Source of the DNA: Halichondria panicea
Lineage: Eukaryota; Porifera; Demospongiae; Suberitida; Halichondriidae
Reading direction: 5' to 3'
Length of the DNA: 64,000 nucleotides
Assembly (NCBI RefSeq): GCF_963675165.1
Contig: NC_087379.1
Coordinates: 310,001-374,000 of the forward strand
Below, piece after piece: positions 1-11,372 of the stretch (its first letter is position 1; every line of letters begins with the position of its first letter). The notes beneath the pieces are model-generated. The model ran no database searches. It worked only from the letters and a program-made list of their open reading frames with translations, and had not been told where the DNA came from. Both the position numbers and the translations under genes were made by a program.

Positions 1-153
1 AGTCTCATTTGTTTATTCCTACCCCCCACAGAGCCCCCCTCAATCAATCATTAGTTTGTTTCTTACCCCACAGCCCCCCTCAGTATCATTTGTTTATTCC
101 TACCCCCCACAGAGCCCCCCTCAGTCTCATTTGTTTATTTCTACCCCCCACAG
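1..153 (+). repeat. Tandem repeat carrying serial 3' splice acceptors
   Basis: About four imperfect copies of a 39-42 bp unit (TCATTTGTTTATTCCTACC, then CCCCACAG and AGCCCCCCT). Each copy ends in a pyrimidine-rich acceptor-like CACAG, at about 31, 73, 112 and 153. The last one opens the first visible exon of the receptor gene. The unit length is not a multiple of three, so use of an upstream acceptor would change the frame or add different residues. Seen directly in the sequence; use of the upstream acceptors is inference. Confidence 0.8.
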
Positions 154-957
154 AGCCCCCCTCCTCCCCCTTGCTCACTGTGGAGCCAGTGGTTGACGGC
201 ACTTTTGTCACAGTGTGCTGGGGGTCTGCCCTCAACACTGGGGGTCTGGACGACCTTCACTACAACGTGTACGTGCATCAAGTTGGAATGGATGGAGCAA
301 TGTACAACAAAGTCAATGACAACCCTATCACAGGATCTGGGGAACTATGTCATGAGATTTCCGGACTCAATTCGATGTCTAGCTATGCTGTCGTGGTGAC
401 ATCAGCCAATGGAGCGACAGGTGACCCGCCCACGTTGGATCAGCAGCTCTCCTCCGTACAAGGACAGTTTGTGGCGTATTTTGTGGACACGGGAGAGCCA
501 GGTGTGTGTGTGTGTGGTGTGTGTGGGTGTGTGGGAGGGATGTGTGGTGTGTGGTGGGTGTGTGTAGTAACTGATCGTATTGCCCCCACCATTTGAAAGC
601 TTTCTTCTATGTGTGTACATAATGTATAGAACTGTAGAGAGTTGTGATTGTACGAATTTTGGTATAATTATAATTTTAACATTATTCTTTTCCATTCCAG
701 GTCTTCGGAAGGGTGATGCCATAGCATTGACCTTCTTCATGACCCTCATCTTTGTGGCTCTAATAACAGCTGCCATCGCAATCACTGTCATGTGGTTCGT
801 CTGCGTCAAGAGGAACGCTACCATGGCAACCTCCCCAAAGACCAACGGAGATCATTCAATGAGTGATTATAAAGTAGGCAATACGGCTAAGGTTGAGACC
901 ACACCCTCGACACGCCCCTCCCGTCCACCAAGACCCCCCACCAGGCCAAAAGTGTGA
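154..957 (+). CDS. Fibronectin type III membrane receptor, 3' end (partial)
   Basis: This is the last part of a gene that begins before the window. Exon 154-501 encodes one fibronectin type III-like domain (TVEPVVDGTFVTVCWG... through SYAVVVTSANGATG). Exon 701-957, after a TTCCATTCCAG acceptor, encodes a linker, one transmembrane helix (ALTFFMTLIFVALITAAIAI and onward) and a basic cytoplasmic tail of about 55 residues ending in a proline/arginine-rich stretch (RPSRPPRPPTRPKV). Joining the exons keeps the frame (G split across the intron). The layout is that of a single-pass cell-surface receptor or adhesion protein with a short tail that could bind SH3 domains. No kinase or phosphatase domain follows. 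The exact family cannot be named from this fragment. A polyadenylation signal AATAAA lies at 1092-1097. The gene runs tail-to-tail with the Tuba-like gene, stops 206 bp apart. Confidence 0.75.
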
Positions 958-1163
958 TCATTTTACAACAATTGAACTTTCTTTTTCACTTGTACATTTA
1001 GCAGGTCTATCCGAATGTTTTCACACTATTACTTTAAATTAATTTATTATTATCGAAAGATGCGTCAATTTATTTTATAACAGCAAAGCACAATAAATAA
1101 TTATTATAAAAAGAACATGAAAAAGATTTAAAAAGTTGAAAAAATAATATTAATATCATCTAA

Positions 1164-4100
1164 TTATATAATATTTGGTGTTCGTTTTTCGAGGTATGTT
1201 GCAGGTACGTAACCTCTGTGCCCCACCCCACTCTCCACCAACCACCACTCCTCACACCCGATACGGTCGTGAGGGCAACGCAGGACCACCACCTCTCCAC
1301 GCGTCAAACTGAGCTCGGCAGAATCTTGAGCATCAAAGTCGTAGAGGACCTCCAACTCAGAGCCCTCAGGGAGGTCCTGCGTGTGGGGGGGGGGGGTACA
1401 AGGGAACATGATCTATATTCTATAAGCTGTATTATATGCAGGTACTAATTTTAGCTCGTTTGTAATGAAGTCAGTGCTAATTTTACAGAGCTGATTGTAG
1501 TACTCGCAAATAAGGGTACTTTAATTTCTCATTAATTAAACTCAGAACGATAATATTATAGAGTTAAACAGTTTCACGCAGTATATATTGTACACTGGAA
1601 TAGCTACCACAATATTGATATCTAGAATCGACTCACCTCGTCCTCCTCGCCCTCCTCTGCCAGATTCTCCTCCAGGGAGAACACTCCCTCAGAAGGGGGG
1701 GAGCTGACCATCAGGGGGTGGTCCAGGGGGGACATTGGGGACGACCCCTCGCTCAGTGAACCCTCGGATGACCTCTTTGGAACATTTGTTTTGGTGGTAA
1801 AGTTCATCGCTAATGATGCAGGGACTAGCGACAATTGTGTGAGCTTATGAGATATATAGGCTATCTCAGTGGCATGTTTGGTGTGGATCTCTGTACTGCC
1901 TTCAATCACCTCACAAAACGGATAGAGAAGCTTCGAGACGTCCGTATGAAACAGGTATTGTGCTTGTACCAATACTGTCAGCTGATGTTGTAACATGTTA
2001 ACCGAAATGTCCAAAAAGTTTGGCAGCTCCTCCAAAAGCTGTTGGTTCAGTGCTTCGTAATTTCTCTTTGCTAGGAGCGATTGCTCTCTGAGTTGTTTTA
2101 TTTTGTCTGGCTCTTCAGCGTGCTCGTACGCGTACTGGGTGTGGTCATAGTCCAATAGCTTGTCCTTGCGTTTGTGTATCAAGTGAAGGGGGTCTGGGAA
2201 GAGAGACAGGAGACTGTCCAGCGGAGCCATCACAAAATCCTTGACATACTGCGACTGGAGAAAAAATTTATTATTAATAATAGAAATCTAGATACACGCA
2301 AACTTCCTATAGACAAGTACGTATACATGCATAAAAAACATTGTACAAATCACATTTTTTTCGTCTGCCATTGGGCTACTCTATCTTCATTAAATGGAGG
2401 CAATAAGGGCAAAGAAGAAGACTCACATGTGACTTGAGGGCCTGCCGTAGCTCGGTCAGAATGGTCTCATAATTGGTTAGACTCGACACGTCACTATTGT
2501 AAAGTGTCATCCCATCTTTAGAGCATTCTCGACTATCACAGATATGCTAGGGGGGAGATTACAGAGAGGATTACTAAAGATTACTATTCAACTGGCTAAG
2601 ATTACTAGAGATTACTAATTCAGCTGGCTAAGATTACTAGAGATTACTGACTTGTGTACCTGTAACTCCTCGATCCATGTACTAATATCTTTGAGTACTG
2701 TTCTCAGCTCTGTCTCCAATGACAACACTTTACTCTCAATCTCGTCAAACTTTGTATCGATGGTCTGCATGAATACGCAACAATAATAATTATATACAGC
2801 TGTTGAAATTATCTGAGCGTGACTGACCTTTGACCTCAGTCCAGTGAGCTGTGTGAAGGCTTGCTGCATTCTCCGTACTTTTTTCTGGATAGAGTGTTTT
2901 GAGAGTGTTCCTCTTCTCTCGTCCTTGGGGCCAGTGTAACGCTCAACTAGAGGGAGGGGGGCGAATCATTTAGAACACAAGCACTGCCCCCTCCACATAA
3001 GTACCGCCCCCTCCACACTAGCACCACCCACTCACTCCACACAAGCACAACTTCCACTTACCGATATCTTTCCTCCTCTTAATCTCGTTGATGTCCTGAG
3101 CCATCTTGACGATGACATCACGAGCATTCTGTATGGCCTTTCTGTCAGCGTGCTTCTCCTCCGTGGACTCAACCAACTTGTCCACCAGGAGAGGATATTT
3201 GAGTATCCTCTGGACTGGCTTGATCAGGAACGACTGGAGATCCCACGCCTGGATCTGGTCCCTGTGTATATACATGTACATGTGTCATGTGACTACAAGT
3301 ACGAAAGTGCATGGAGACATGTGGCTATGAGCACTTGAAGGTCTACCAAAACCTTATATATGACACGGGTTAATTGTTTTGTACATGACGTTAATTGTGG
3401 TCTTATCAATTAATTAGAGGTTGTGCTGATGAATTATGATAATTAAAAATGTTTACTGGACTCCATTAATGGCAGTGGGTGTTGAGGTTGCTACACTCAC
3501 CTTAGCTCGTCCATACAGTGTCTTATCTTGTCAGCGAGGACAGGGCTTTCCATGTACTGTGTGGGTGGGTGTGTGTGTGTGTGGGTGGGGATGACAGTAC
3601 TAGTGCACCAATTAAGTGTGTGTGTGATGGATGCACTACTAAGGCTTTGGCTAGCCTCACAGTCTCCAGTGGCAATGTCCCATCAGCCCTGGGGCATAGT
3701 AAACACACCACCACCCACTTAGCGCCTGCCCTTTTAAGGGCATGAAAACCATTATTTCTGATTTAGAACCCATTCAATATAATGATCATAATTGGACTCC
3801 AGTCATGTTGGCAACATTCTTACATAATAGCCCACAAATAATTATTAGACATTAAGGCTATCGCTATAATTATATTAAAAAGCACAAACCTTCTCCAGAA
3901 TAGAAGCTGCTACATCGTGATTACGACAGTACATTCCATAGGTATCTCGTAGTCGGGGTGCAAAGGTCACAAAGACTCCGCCCACCAGTGGTTTCCCCTC
4001 CTCCAGAGCTGAGAGGAGGTCCTTTGATAACGAGGCCACCTCATCCAAGTTGCCAAACAGCAGCTCACTGTTGATCTCAGACACCTAGAGTAAGAATCAA

Positions 4101-6857
4101 ATAAAATGAAAAAAAACCTCATTAATTTTGTCTATAGCTGCTTAAACGTTTCAACCAAGAGAGCCACGTTTATATGGCACAGGCCCTACCATACAAAGAT
4201 TGTACATTGCTAAGAGCTACATTTGCTCTGCCAATTGTTTGCTAGAGAATGCTTTGTATAACAGTGTCATGCCAATAGCAGCAGCATGGTACTGCATGTA
4301 CACGAAACAATAGCAATAAGCTTTTTGTCAGAATATAAAGAGAATAAAAAACTGGTTGAAAAATAATAATTATTACTGAGAGTCAACATGCACTCTATAC
4401 ATATAACAGTTGAAATATTACCCAATCCACTGTTACCATTTGCAGGGAGGGTATCACTTTATCCACGCAAAGTTGAACTTGATGGTGGAAGTCTCGCTCC
4501 GTGTGTACCAGCTCGTTGATAACCTTTGACCTCTGCTGCTGCTGTGCAGAGGTGGGTGGGGCAGGTCGTGGAGGGGGGAGTGGCGGGGGAACAACAGGGG
4601 AACACTGAGGGACACTCTCACGTTCTACTAGAAGATAAAATTATGATTGAGCTAGTACATGATTTCAATGATGATCTAGCTACTTCTAAAAAACATTTGA
4701 AGCAAATCTATAAGATCATAGCTAATTATTAAAGATTTGTGGCCGATTGAAGACATACATTATGTCGGTTTGATTTCCGTCAGATTAATCTGAAAGATCT
4801 AAGCCATTAACCCATGCAGTCAATCTGACTCCAGGTCTGCTATTGAGCCAGCCCTCAGACACACACCACACACACACACACATCCAGAGAAGCACTGAAA
4901 ATGGGTTTTTAAGATGCTCTGTGGAAGTGAAAGCACCAATTAAGCTGTACCAGACAAGTGGCCTCATCAAAGGCGTCCAGTAATTATAGAGCCAAACACT
5001 GGATAATTTGCAACACCAGGAAACCCCACAATATCTAATGTGCATGATGCACTGACCACAGTGGAACTGATCACTGCATTATAATGTTCACTCACGTCTG
5101 ATGGCATTGATTTTTGAGGTAAGTGTGTCGATGTTGTTCTGGTGTGTGACGACCGTTATTTCTAGTTTCTCCATCTTGAGTTGTGAGTGGTTGATGCGGA
5201 GGAGGTTCTGAGCACTCTCCAGCAGCTTGTGCTCAATCTACACACACAACACACACACACATGCAGAGGTAATGACTATTTATTATGGCTAGGATTGGTG
5301 CACAGCTGTATATTAACATGTACTGACCATTTTGTGATGGCTACAGGCATCACAGTGCTATCTCTTAATTATAGGGCAAATAGACATTATAAAAATACAA
5401 GGTAGAAGCAATCTTAAAGTAATGGAATGCCATGGAGATGGACGTACCTGCAGATCTGACTCCAGATTCCTGAGCTTCTGGTTGTTATCTGACATGGAGA
5501 CGTGTCTAGTGAGAGCCTTCCTTGGTTTGGGTTTAGGCAATGTCATGTACTGAGGGAATTAAGGGGGAGTAATGGCATGGGGTAGGGGGGAGTAGTGGTC
5601 TAGGGGGGGAGTAACAGTGTAACGGTGTGGTCTAGGGGGGGGGAGTAACGGTGTAAGGATGTGGTCTAGGGGGGTAATTAAAGGCATGGTTAAGCTATCA
5701 TCATGGAAGCAGTCAAGTGTATGTTTAGCTCATCATCCGTACTTCCCTGCTCTGAGGGAGGTCTTGTGCTAACTCTCTCACCTTGTCTTGTTTCTGTGCT
5801 GGTAGTGAGTTGGGTGGGGCTGGTGCAGAGCGTGAGGGGGTGGGGTGCAAGTCCCCCACCTCCTCGTAGAGTGGGCTAACTTCTGATTGGACGGAGGGTG
5901 CTGATACAGTTGTACGCAACAGTGGGTGTGGTTGCTTAGTAACCTCCATTGGACCGTCGACCCCGTTGACTCCATTAACGAGAGGGTGGTCCTCTTCCGT
6001 CTCCTTAATCACCTTCACAAATGACCCTACGCAAAAAAAATTAACTTTAAAAAGTCAGGTTTTGTAGGACTGTAACTACAGAATATTTTGCTGGTGAAAA
6101 ACCTTTGCGAATGAGCCAATCAGCAGAAAAGTTGACCCTTTGCGATCTAACTATTGCGTTCTGGCAAGGATCGTGTGTATTTACTAGTAATAATTTAGGT
6201 TTTGTGGATTTGATTGTTGCGAATTGATCAACCAACACCAAAGTTCGCAAATGTTTGATGCATTCTAGTAATACGGTATACCACTTACCCGGGAATATTC
6301 CCTCCGTGTCACGTATCCGCCCCCTCAACCACCCACTCCCCACCACCTCCACCAACTCCACAAGGTCACCTTGTCCGAACGACAGGTCGCCAGGACGATC
6401 ACCGGCAAAGGGAAACCTAGCAATCGCATACGGCTTCCCTGATCGTGCCAAATCACTCTCATGCGATACTGGAGAGAAGATCAAGAAATAGTTACACAGC
6501 AATCAATTGTATACATTGTCTGTACAATTTGCATTCATAGAGGGAACATAGCTAGCCAAATAAAGTAGCTATAAAATATTAATAAAAACACACAAACAAT
6601 GCACTAAACAAACACTACAAAGATGGCTGTCTGTGCTCAACCTAACCTGATGGACTCCCTAGCTCTATCTTGACGTAGTTGGCCGGGAAGATGCCCACTT
6701 TGCTGTCCAGCTTCCCCTCAAGCCAATTCTCATCAATTCGCCTGAGTAGCATGATGGACTCTCCAGCAGCAAACCCTAGCTCGTGCTCTGCCTGGCTCTC
6801 GAAGCTATGTACTGCACGTGCACAAGGGATCTGCTTGCTTGCCATCATTGATTCCAT
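1164..6857 (-). CDS. Tuba/DNMBP-like Rho guanine nucleotide exchange factor (SH3-SH3-DH-BAR-SH3)
   Basis: Exons by GT-AG sites: 6857-6647, 6468-6289, 6026-5782, 5549-5448, 5237-5096, 4627-4422, 4084-3890, 3556-3501, 3261-3062, 2946-2828, 2764-2660, 2546-2427, 2254-1637, 1376-1164. They sum to 2712 nt (903 aa). Two N-terminal SH3 domains: residues about 10-66 (ARAVHSFESQAEHELGF, NWLEG, GIFPANYVKI) and about 80-137, the second split by an intron in GIFPG/SFVKVI. A low-complexity linker and a coiled coil follow, then a PPPLPPPRPAPP stretch. A DH domain follows (INELVHTERDFHHQVQ; SFLIKPVQRILKYPLLVDKL is the conserved DH core), then a BAR-like helical region (residues about 560-800) and a final SH3 (LYDFDAQDSAELSL, GYVPATYLEK). 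In Tuba/ARHGEF38-type proteins DH activates Cdc42-like GTPases, BAR binds curved membrane, and SH3 domains bind dynamin or N-WASP; here this role is inferred from domain order. There are fewer SH3 domains than in human DNMBP. Confidence 0.9.
2575..2652. repeat. Short tandem repeat in a Tuba-like intron
   Basis: A unit of about 35 bp containing GGCTAAGATTACTAGAGATT is repeated about two and a half times between exons 11 and 12. No coding role is seen. Confidence 0.7.
4738..5090. other. Intron 5 of the Tuba-like gene, no gene seen
   Basis: Intronic stretch with a short CA run near 4861-4882 and otherwise unique AT-rich sequence. I see no exon, RNA gene or complete mobile element in it. Confidence 0.5.
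5556..5685. repeat. G-rich minisatellite in a Tuba-like intron
   Basis: Three to four degenerate copies of a unit containing GTGTGGTCTAGGGGGGGAGT, between exons 3 and 4. The runs of G on the + strand are runs of C in the transcript. Confidence 0.7.
6062..6281 (-). mobile_element. Interspersed repeat, about 190-220 bp, copy 1
   Basis: Lies in intron 2 of the Tuba-like gene. It is the reverse complement of a sequence found again at 19379-19550, 23388-23577 and 25342-25532. Shared landmarks on the repeat's forward strand are TACTAGAATG, GCGAGCATCAAA, TTGATCA, TACTAGTAAT, TGGCTCATTCGCAAAGG and TTTTTCACCAGCAAAATA. There is no ORF. Copy number and length suggest a non-autonomous DNA element; the superfamily is not determined. 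Confidence 0.7.
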
Positions 6858-7182
6858 AGCTCTAGCCGGTGGCCGTAGCTAGTTCTAGCTATTGTCTGTC
6901 TTGTTTACAGGTTGTTGTTGATCTCAGGGTGAGAAACTACCACATGACCACGCCTCCAAAACTGCCCTTCCCATAAAATTAGGTGTTTTCCCTTTACAAG
7001 GAGGTGGGGCTGGTCTGCAGCTCTAGCTCGATTAGTTGTGGTTTTCCTGCTTGTAGTGTGACAAAATTCCTCAAAAAATGTTATGCTGATGAAGGCGTGG
7101 CTCGTTTATGTACTTCCCGTGTCCAGAGCTAAAGCCAGGGTCGCAAATTAATTCTCTAAAATCAGCAAGCAAGCAAGCAGAA
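6858..7182. promoter_or_regulatory. Shared divergent promoter region (Tuba-like / ADP-ribosylglycohydrolase-like)
   Basis: Only 325 bp separate the two start codons, which point away from each other. No exon or repeat is visible, so the space must hold both 5' ends and core promoters. No TATA box is obvious. The region includes CCACGCCTCC and GGGGCTGG GC-rich blocks. Confidence 0.6.
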
Positions 7183-9147
7183 ATGTCAAAAGCGAAGCTG
7201 CAACAACTGAGCCCTGTTCAGCAGAGGAAGGCTGCTGCCATCTTGGGAGCTCTAGTAGCAGACTCTGCAAGTAAGGAAGCTCCATCACATCACTATGTAC
7301 ACACACCTGTTATTGCTGGCTATATCTTCACCCTCCCCCCCCCCCCCGGCCCCCCCCACTACTATTTGACCCCCCTGCAGCTTCCCCCCTGCACTGGATC
7401 TACGACCAGGAAGAGGTCAAGAGGATCACGTCCACAGGAACGATTGCATTTGTCCCGGAACCTCACTGCCCTTACTACCACATCCCCACGGGTACCAACA
7501 GTGCATACGGTGCTCAAGTATTCGTAACCCTCAGAGAGGTGGCTACCAACAAAGGTGACCTCTCAATATAGTGCAGCTGGCAGGAATTCGGTTTCAGTGG
7601 TTTTCATTGTTGATATTTTACTATAAACCTGTAATTTGCTTTTTAGTGTGATTGTTGTGATAAGAGTTTCCTTGTTTATATCCTGGTGATTGTGTTGTGT
7701 GCTTCTTCCTGTGTAGGTGTCTTCGAGGCTGGCAGACTTGCAGATGCCCTCTATAAGGAGTGCGGACCTGGCACAATTTACGAGAAGGTTCGACAAGAAA
7801 GTGGACAGCCAAAGAAAGGACCGTGGACCAACCATAACCTCAAGATCTTCATAGCCAACAGAGAGGAAGGCAGAAAGCCGGAGGCTGACCCAACAAGCCA
7901 GGACCCCGATGGACTGTGCAAGGCTATCGTGGTGATTGCTTCGCTCAGCGGTACGGCTTCAGTCCTGGACAAGGTTGGAGAGTGCGTTGGAACCACACAG
8001 GTGAGCATAAGAGCTGGGACACTAGTTTTGTTTGTTAGTGATCTTTGGATTCATGATCACATTCTCTGATAGCTCTGTTCAGTGTTGCTGCTATTTCTGA
8101 TTTGTTCCTGAGGCTTTTTTTAAGACTTTAAATGCTATAAAGCCTTAGGATGGCAACTAGCTAGGATGGCACTACTTCTGTAATTTTTCAGCACTTTTCA
8201 CGTATTTCCCCTATGTTTAAAATTATTATAATTATAGAAATTTTGTTATTTCTTGAAAATGGGTGCTGGACATGCTATTAATAGCCAACTTTGTCATTGT
8301 CGACCTTCCCCACCTCCCCCAGTCGAATGAAGCAGCTACTAACTATGCTAGGAGCGGTGGAGCTCTGTTAGACTCTATAATACAGACTGGAGAGATTGAT
8401 TTCGAAGCAGCCAAGAAAGCCGCCTCACCTAACGTGTTGGCTGCCCTGGAGGAGGGGCTTGCTGCTAAGGGAAAACCCCACCAGGTGGCAGCCAAGGAGT
8501 TTGGTTTAGCTTGTGGTGAGCATATAGCATAGAATTTAGTTTGAGGGGTTTTATTGACTTCCTGTCAGTAATGTCCTGTGGGCCTTCGATGACTTACATG
8601 TATCGTGTATAATTATAGCTATGTACTACTCACTCATTACTATGTTGTTATTTTTTAACCCCCAGGATTCCCTGCCTCGTTCAAGGGCATGATCCAGGGC
8701 ATTGCCTCGGCAACCAGTTTCCCTCAGGCAGTCAAAGACGGTATCCTAGCCGGAGGAGACAACTGCAGCAGAAACACCTTCATTGGAGCTTGTGTTGCCG
8801 CAAAGTAAGTCACGTAGTTATGCCCTAGGGTACTTAGATACAGCAAAACTCTAGCAGTTGAGATCCAGCTATGAATTTTATTCCATTGTTGCAAGTGAAC
8901 CTATAATCCTGCATAAACATATTACTTCCTTACTTTGCTGGCGTGTATTTGTGTTCGGTATCTTATGATGTTGGCTTAGAGCACTTTTCTTAGTCCCTAA
9001 ACGCTGAGTATATGAGGTTGTGAATGACTGTGTCCCACACCCACTCACTCCAGGTACGGGCTGGAGTCCTTCCCTGATGAGTGGCTCAAGAAGTACGACT
9101 TCACAGATCAAGTCATTGATTGGATCTGCACGGTTGTCAAGGCCTGA
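7183..9147 (+). CDS. ADP-ribosylglycohydrolase family protein, J1-crystallin-like
   Basis: Exons 7183-7270, 7381-7554, 7717-8000, 8323-8515, 8666-8804 and 9054-9147 join in frame to 972 nt (323 aa). The start is the ATG of AGAAATGTCAAAAGC, whose next in-frame residues are SKAKLQQLSPVQQRKAAAIL. The N-terminal AAILGALVADSATSPLHWIY resembles the first motif of the ADP-ribosylglycohydrolase (DraG/ADPRH) fold, in the variant found in J1 crystallins of jellyfish lenses. Near the C-terminus GGDNCSRNTFIGACVAAKYG occupies the place of the GGDTDT metal-binding motif. In active enzymes these aspartates bind Mg ions and the protein removes ADP-ribose from targets. Here the missing DTD suggests altered or lost catalysis. 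The protein is probably cytosolic, with no signal peptide or membrane segment. AATAAA is at 9326-9331. The gene is divergent from the Tuba-like gene. Confidence 0.85.
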
Positions 9148-9420
9148 GAAACTGCGCTATTGAACTTTAGTTAATGTTATATTAGCAACCTTTAGACTAG
9201 GATTTATTTACCGTCGACAGCTAAAATTCATTAATTTTGTCGGTCATCATGATGTTGATTGTCACTTACTCCGCTAGTTATGATTGAGGAGTGTTTGTGA
9301 GCTGGAGTGGTTTCAATTTGCTAACAATAAAATTTGAATGAGTGTTAAATCATCACAAAACATGAACAAGGGTAGTGCAAAAGAAACTAAGGATTTACTG
9401 GCGGCTACATACACGTGACA

Positions 9421-9810
9421 CTAGCTAGTGGTGTCCTCCATGTCATCACTGTCTGCTGACCCTACACTCGCCATGGACGTGTCAGCTGATATCACATGAC
9501 AACTGGAGGCAGTTGGGTCGTTATCATCAGCCTCAGCTTCAGCAAGGTCCTGTGTGTGTGTGTGTTGGAGGGTTGAAACTATTACGAGGAACTGCTTTAT
9601 CTGACCGTAGAATTGGGTAACCACCTCTCCTATTTTCATTAAATATTGTATATAAAAACTGACAAAATTAATAGTTGCAGGAATAACTCTTACTGTAGTT
9701 AATTAGCTGTCTACTGGTAGGCTTCTTTTATATATTCAGACAACACAGAAATACAGAGACAAACCACAAGAAAAAGGCAAACAGAGCTCGGCCTTGAGAG
9801 CCAAGAATGA

Positions 9811-9842
<32 letters not shown>

Positions 9843-10958
9843 TGTGTGTGGGTGGGTGTGATTACTACGTATTTGAACAGCACTAATGATACAAGTTGCA
9901 GTAATCTGAGACAAGGTCAAAGGTAAAGACAAGGTCAAAGGTAAAGACAAGGTCAAAGGTAATTCTTTCTTATACTACACTATTCCTTGCAAGCCCAGCT
10001 TACAGCCAGCTCTTCTGAGCTTACTAAAATTATACACAGCATCTGCCCACCTCACTGAGACCACACCCACCTTTGGGATGAGCTCTCTGGCTCGTTTAAC
10101 AGCATAAAACTCGTTGTAATGTTTCTTCCTCCATTGTCGAAACTCATCCTTGTGCTTGATCTGTTCCTCATTATCCTCACTGTCACTCGACTCTTGCTCC
10201 CACTTGCTAGGACCAGCGCCATCACCGGAGGCAGCCTCCTGTACCCTGTGTGTGGGGGCGGGGTTTGTGTGTGTGTGTATGTGTGTGTGGGGGCGGGGTA
10301 CGTGCACTGTGCTATTACATGACTCAAATTATTGAGAATGTGGTAATAAATTCACAAGAGTTCAGAGTTCATGACAGCACTGTAACCTTTGAGGGTCAAG
10401 GACATAATTATAGATACCATATAATTATAGCGTGTAATTTTTGGGGACACAATTTTCGTGGTTTTCGTGGTTACCCTCAGAAATTACCCACTATATGGCA
10501 AATGCAACAAGCAATACAAAGCAAATCTACTGGACATAGTAACCATGGTTCTCACCGGCTAGCTAGGTCATCAGGGGAGATGAGGCCAGGTGTGATTGGT
10601 TCCCCCTCATCGTCCACCAGCTCATGATAGGGCGTCTTGGGCTCCTCTATCTTCATGTGGCCATAGTCCTTGTCCGGGGGGTGCTCTGTCATCAATATGT
10701 TCATCTCGTCCCATTGGATACCACCATCGGCATCACTGGGGGGGGGGGGGCAATCAATGTATAGTGCTTGTATGTAGTTGTTACAAATGGCCGTTTATAC
10801 ATTACATTATTGTCGCACAAGATAAGTGAGGAAATCGATACCACTACTCACATATTTCCAAAGCTAGGTGTGGCTGCTGCTTTAGGTTTCCCTTTCTTGA
10901 GGATGCTCTTCACAGGTTGTCCTGAGCTATTCTGAACTGCATTTCCACCGTCTGCCAT
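9421..10958 (-). CDS. PPP1R2: Protein phosphatase inhibitor 2 (PP1 regulatory subunit 2)
   Basis: Exons 10958-10852, 10735-10556, 10245-10056 and 9549-9421 join in frame to 606 nt (201 aa, close to the 205 aa of the human protein). The start is the ATG of [14 protein letters not shown]. The family landmarks are present in order: [10 protein letters not shown] (the KGILK site that docks PP1), [34 protein letters not shown] (with the TP site that is phosphorylated by GSK3 in vertebrates), then [20 protein letters not shown], matching the HYNE helix that sits over the PP1 active site. The tail is acidic ([10 protein letters not shown]). The protein binds and restrains protein phosphatase 1 in cytosol and nucleus; this role is known for the family. 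The gene is head-to-head with VCPIP1 (414 bp between start codons) and tail-to-tail with the ADP-ribosylglycohydrolase gene. Confidence 0.93.
9811..9859. repeat. TG microsatellite in PPP1R2 intron 3
   Basis: A run of TG dinucleotides with a few GGG interruptions, between the last two exons. Confidence 0.9.
9910..9962. repeat. 18-bp tandem repeat, three copies
   Basis: GACAAGGTCAAAGGTAAA is repeated three times with almost no change (last copy slightly truncated), inside PPP1R2 intron 3. Confidence 0.9.
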
Positions 10959-11372
10959 TGCCAGATCTATATATCTAACAGTAAACCAGCTCAATCTACA
11001 TAAACTAGTACTGTATTCTATACCGCATGCACACTGCACACTGTACTGTACTAACTGACAAACCAGAGACAAACTATACTGTATATAATATGTACAGGGT
11101 CGATAAGTTCACTGATGACAAGACGTCACATTATTATTGTACAGCCTATATTTGGGAGTCTATAGAAAGCCCCTAAAGTACACAGTACAGACAGTTAAGT
11201 TGTGCAAGGCTAACCAACACCTATGAGCTGCTACTGAGGCTCCAGTGGATAGTCGGGAGCTAAACACAAGCCTACAAGCAACCAAGTCAGAACCAAGAAA
11301 CAGAAGTGTGGATACCCATTCCAGTGCATTTCAAGACCAGTACACACTCGACACACACACACACACACTTTG
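10959..11372. promoter_or_regulatory. Shared divergent promoter region (PPP1R2 / VCPIP1)
   Basis: 414 bp between the two outward-facing start codons with no other gene. A CA run (ACACACACACACACAC) lies just before the VCPIP1 start at 11351-11368. Short TGTACTGTAC-like repeats occur near 11040-11095. No clear TATA box. Confidence 0.55.
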
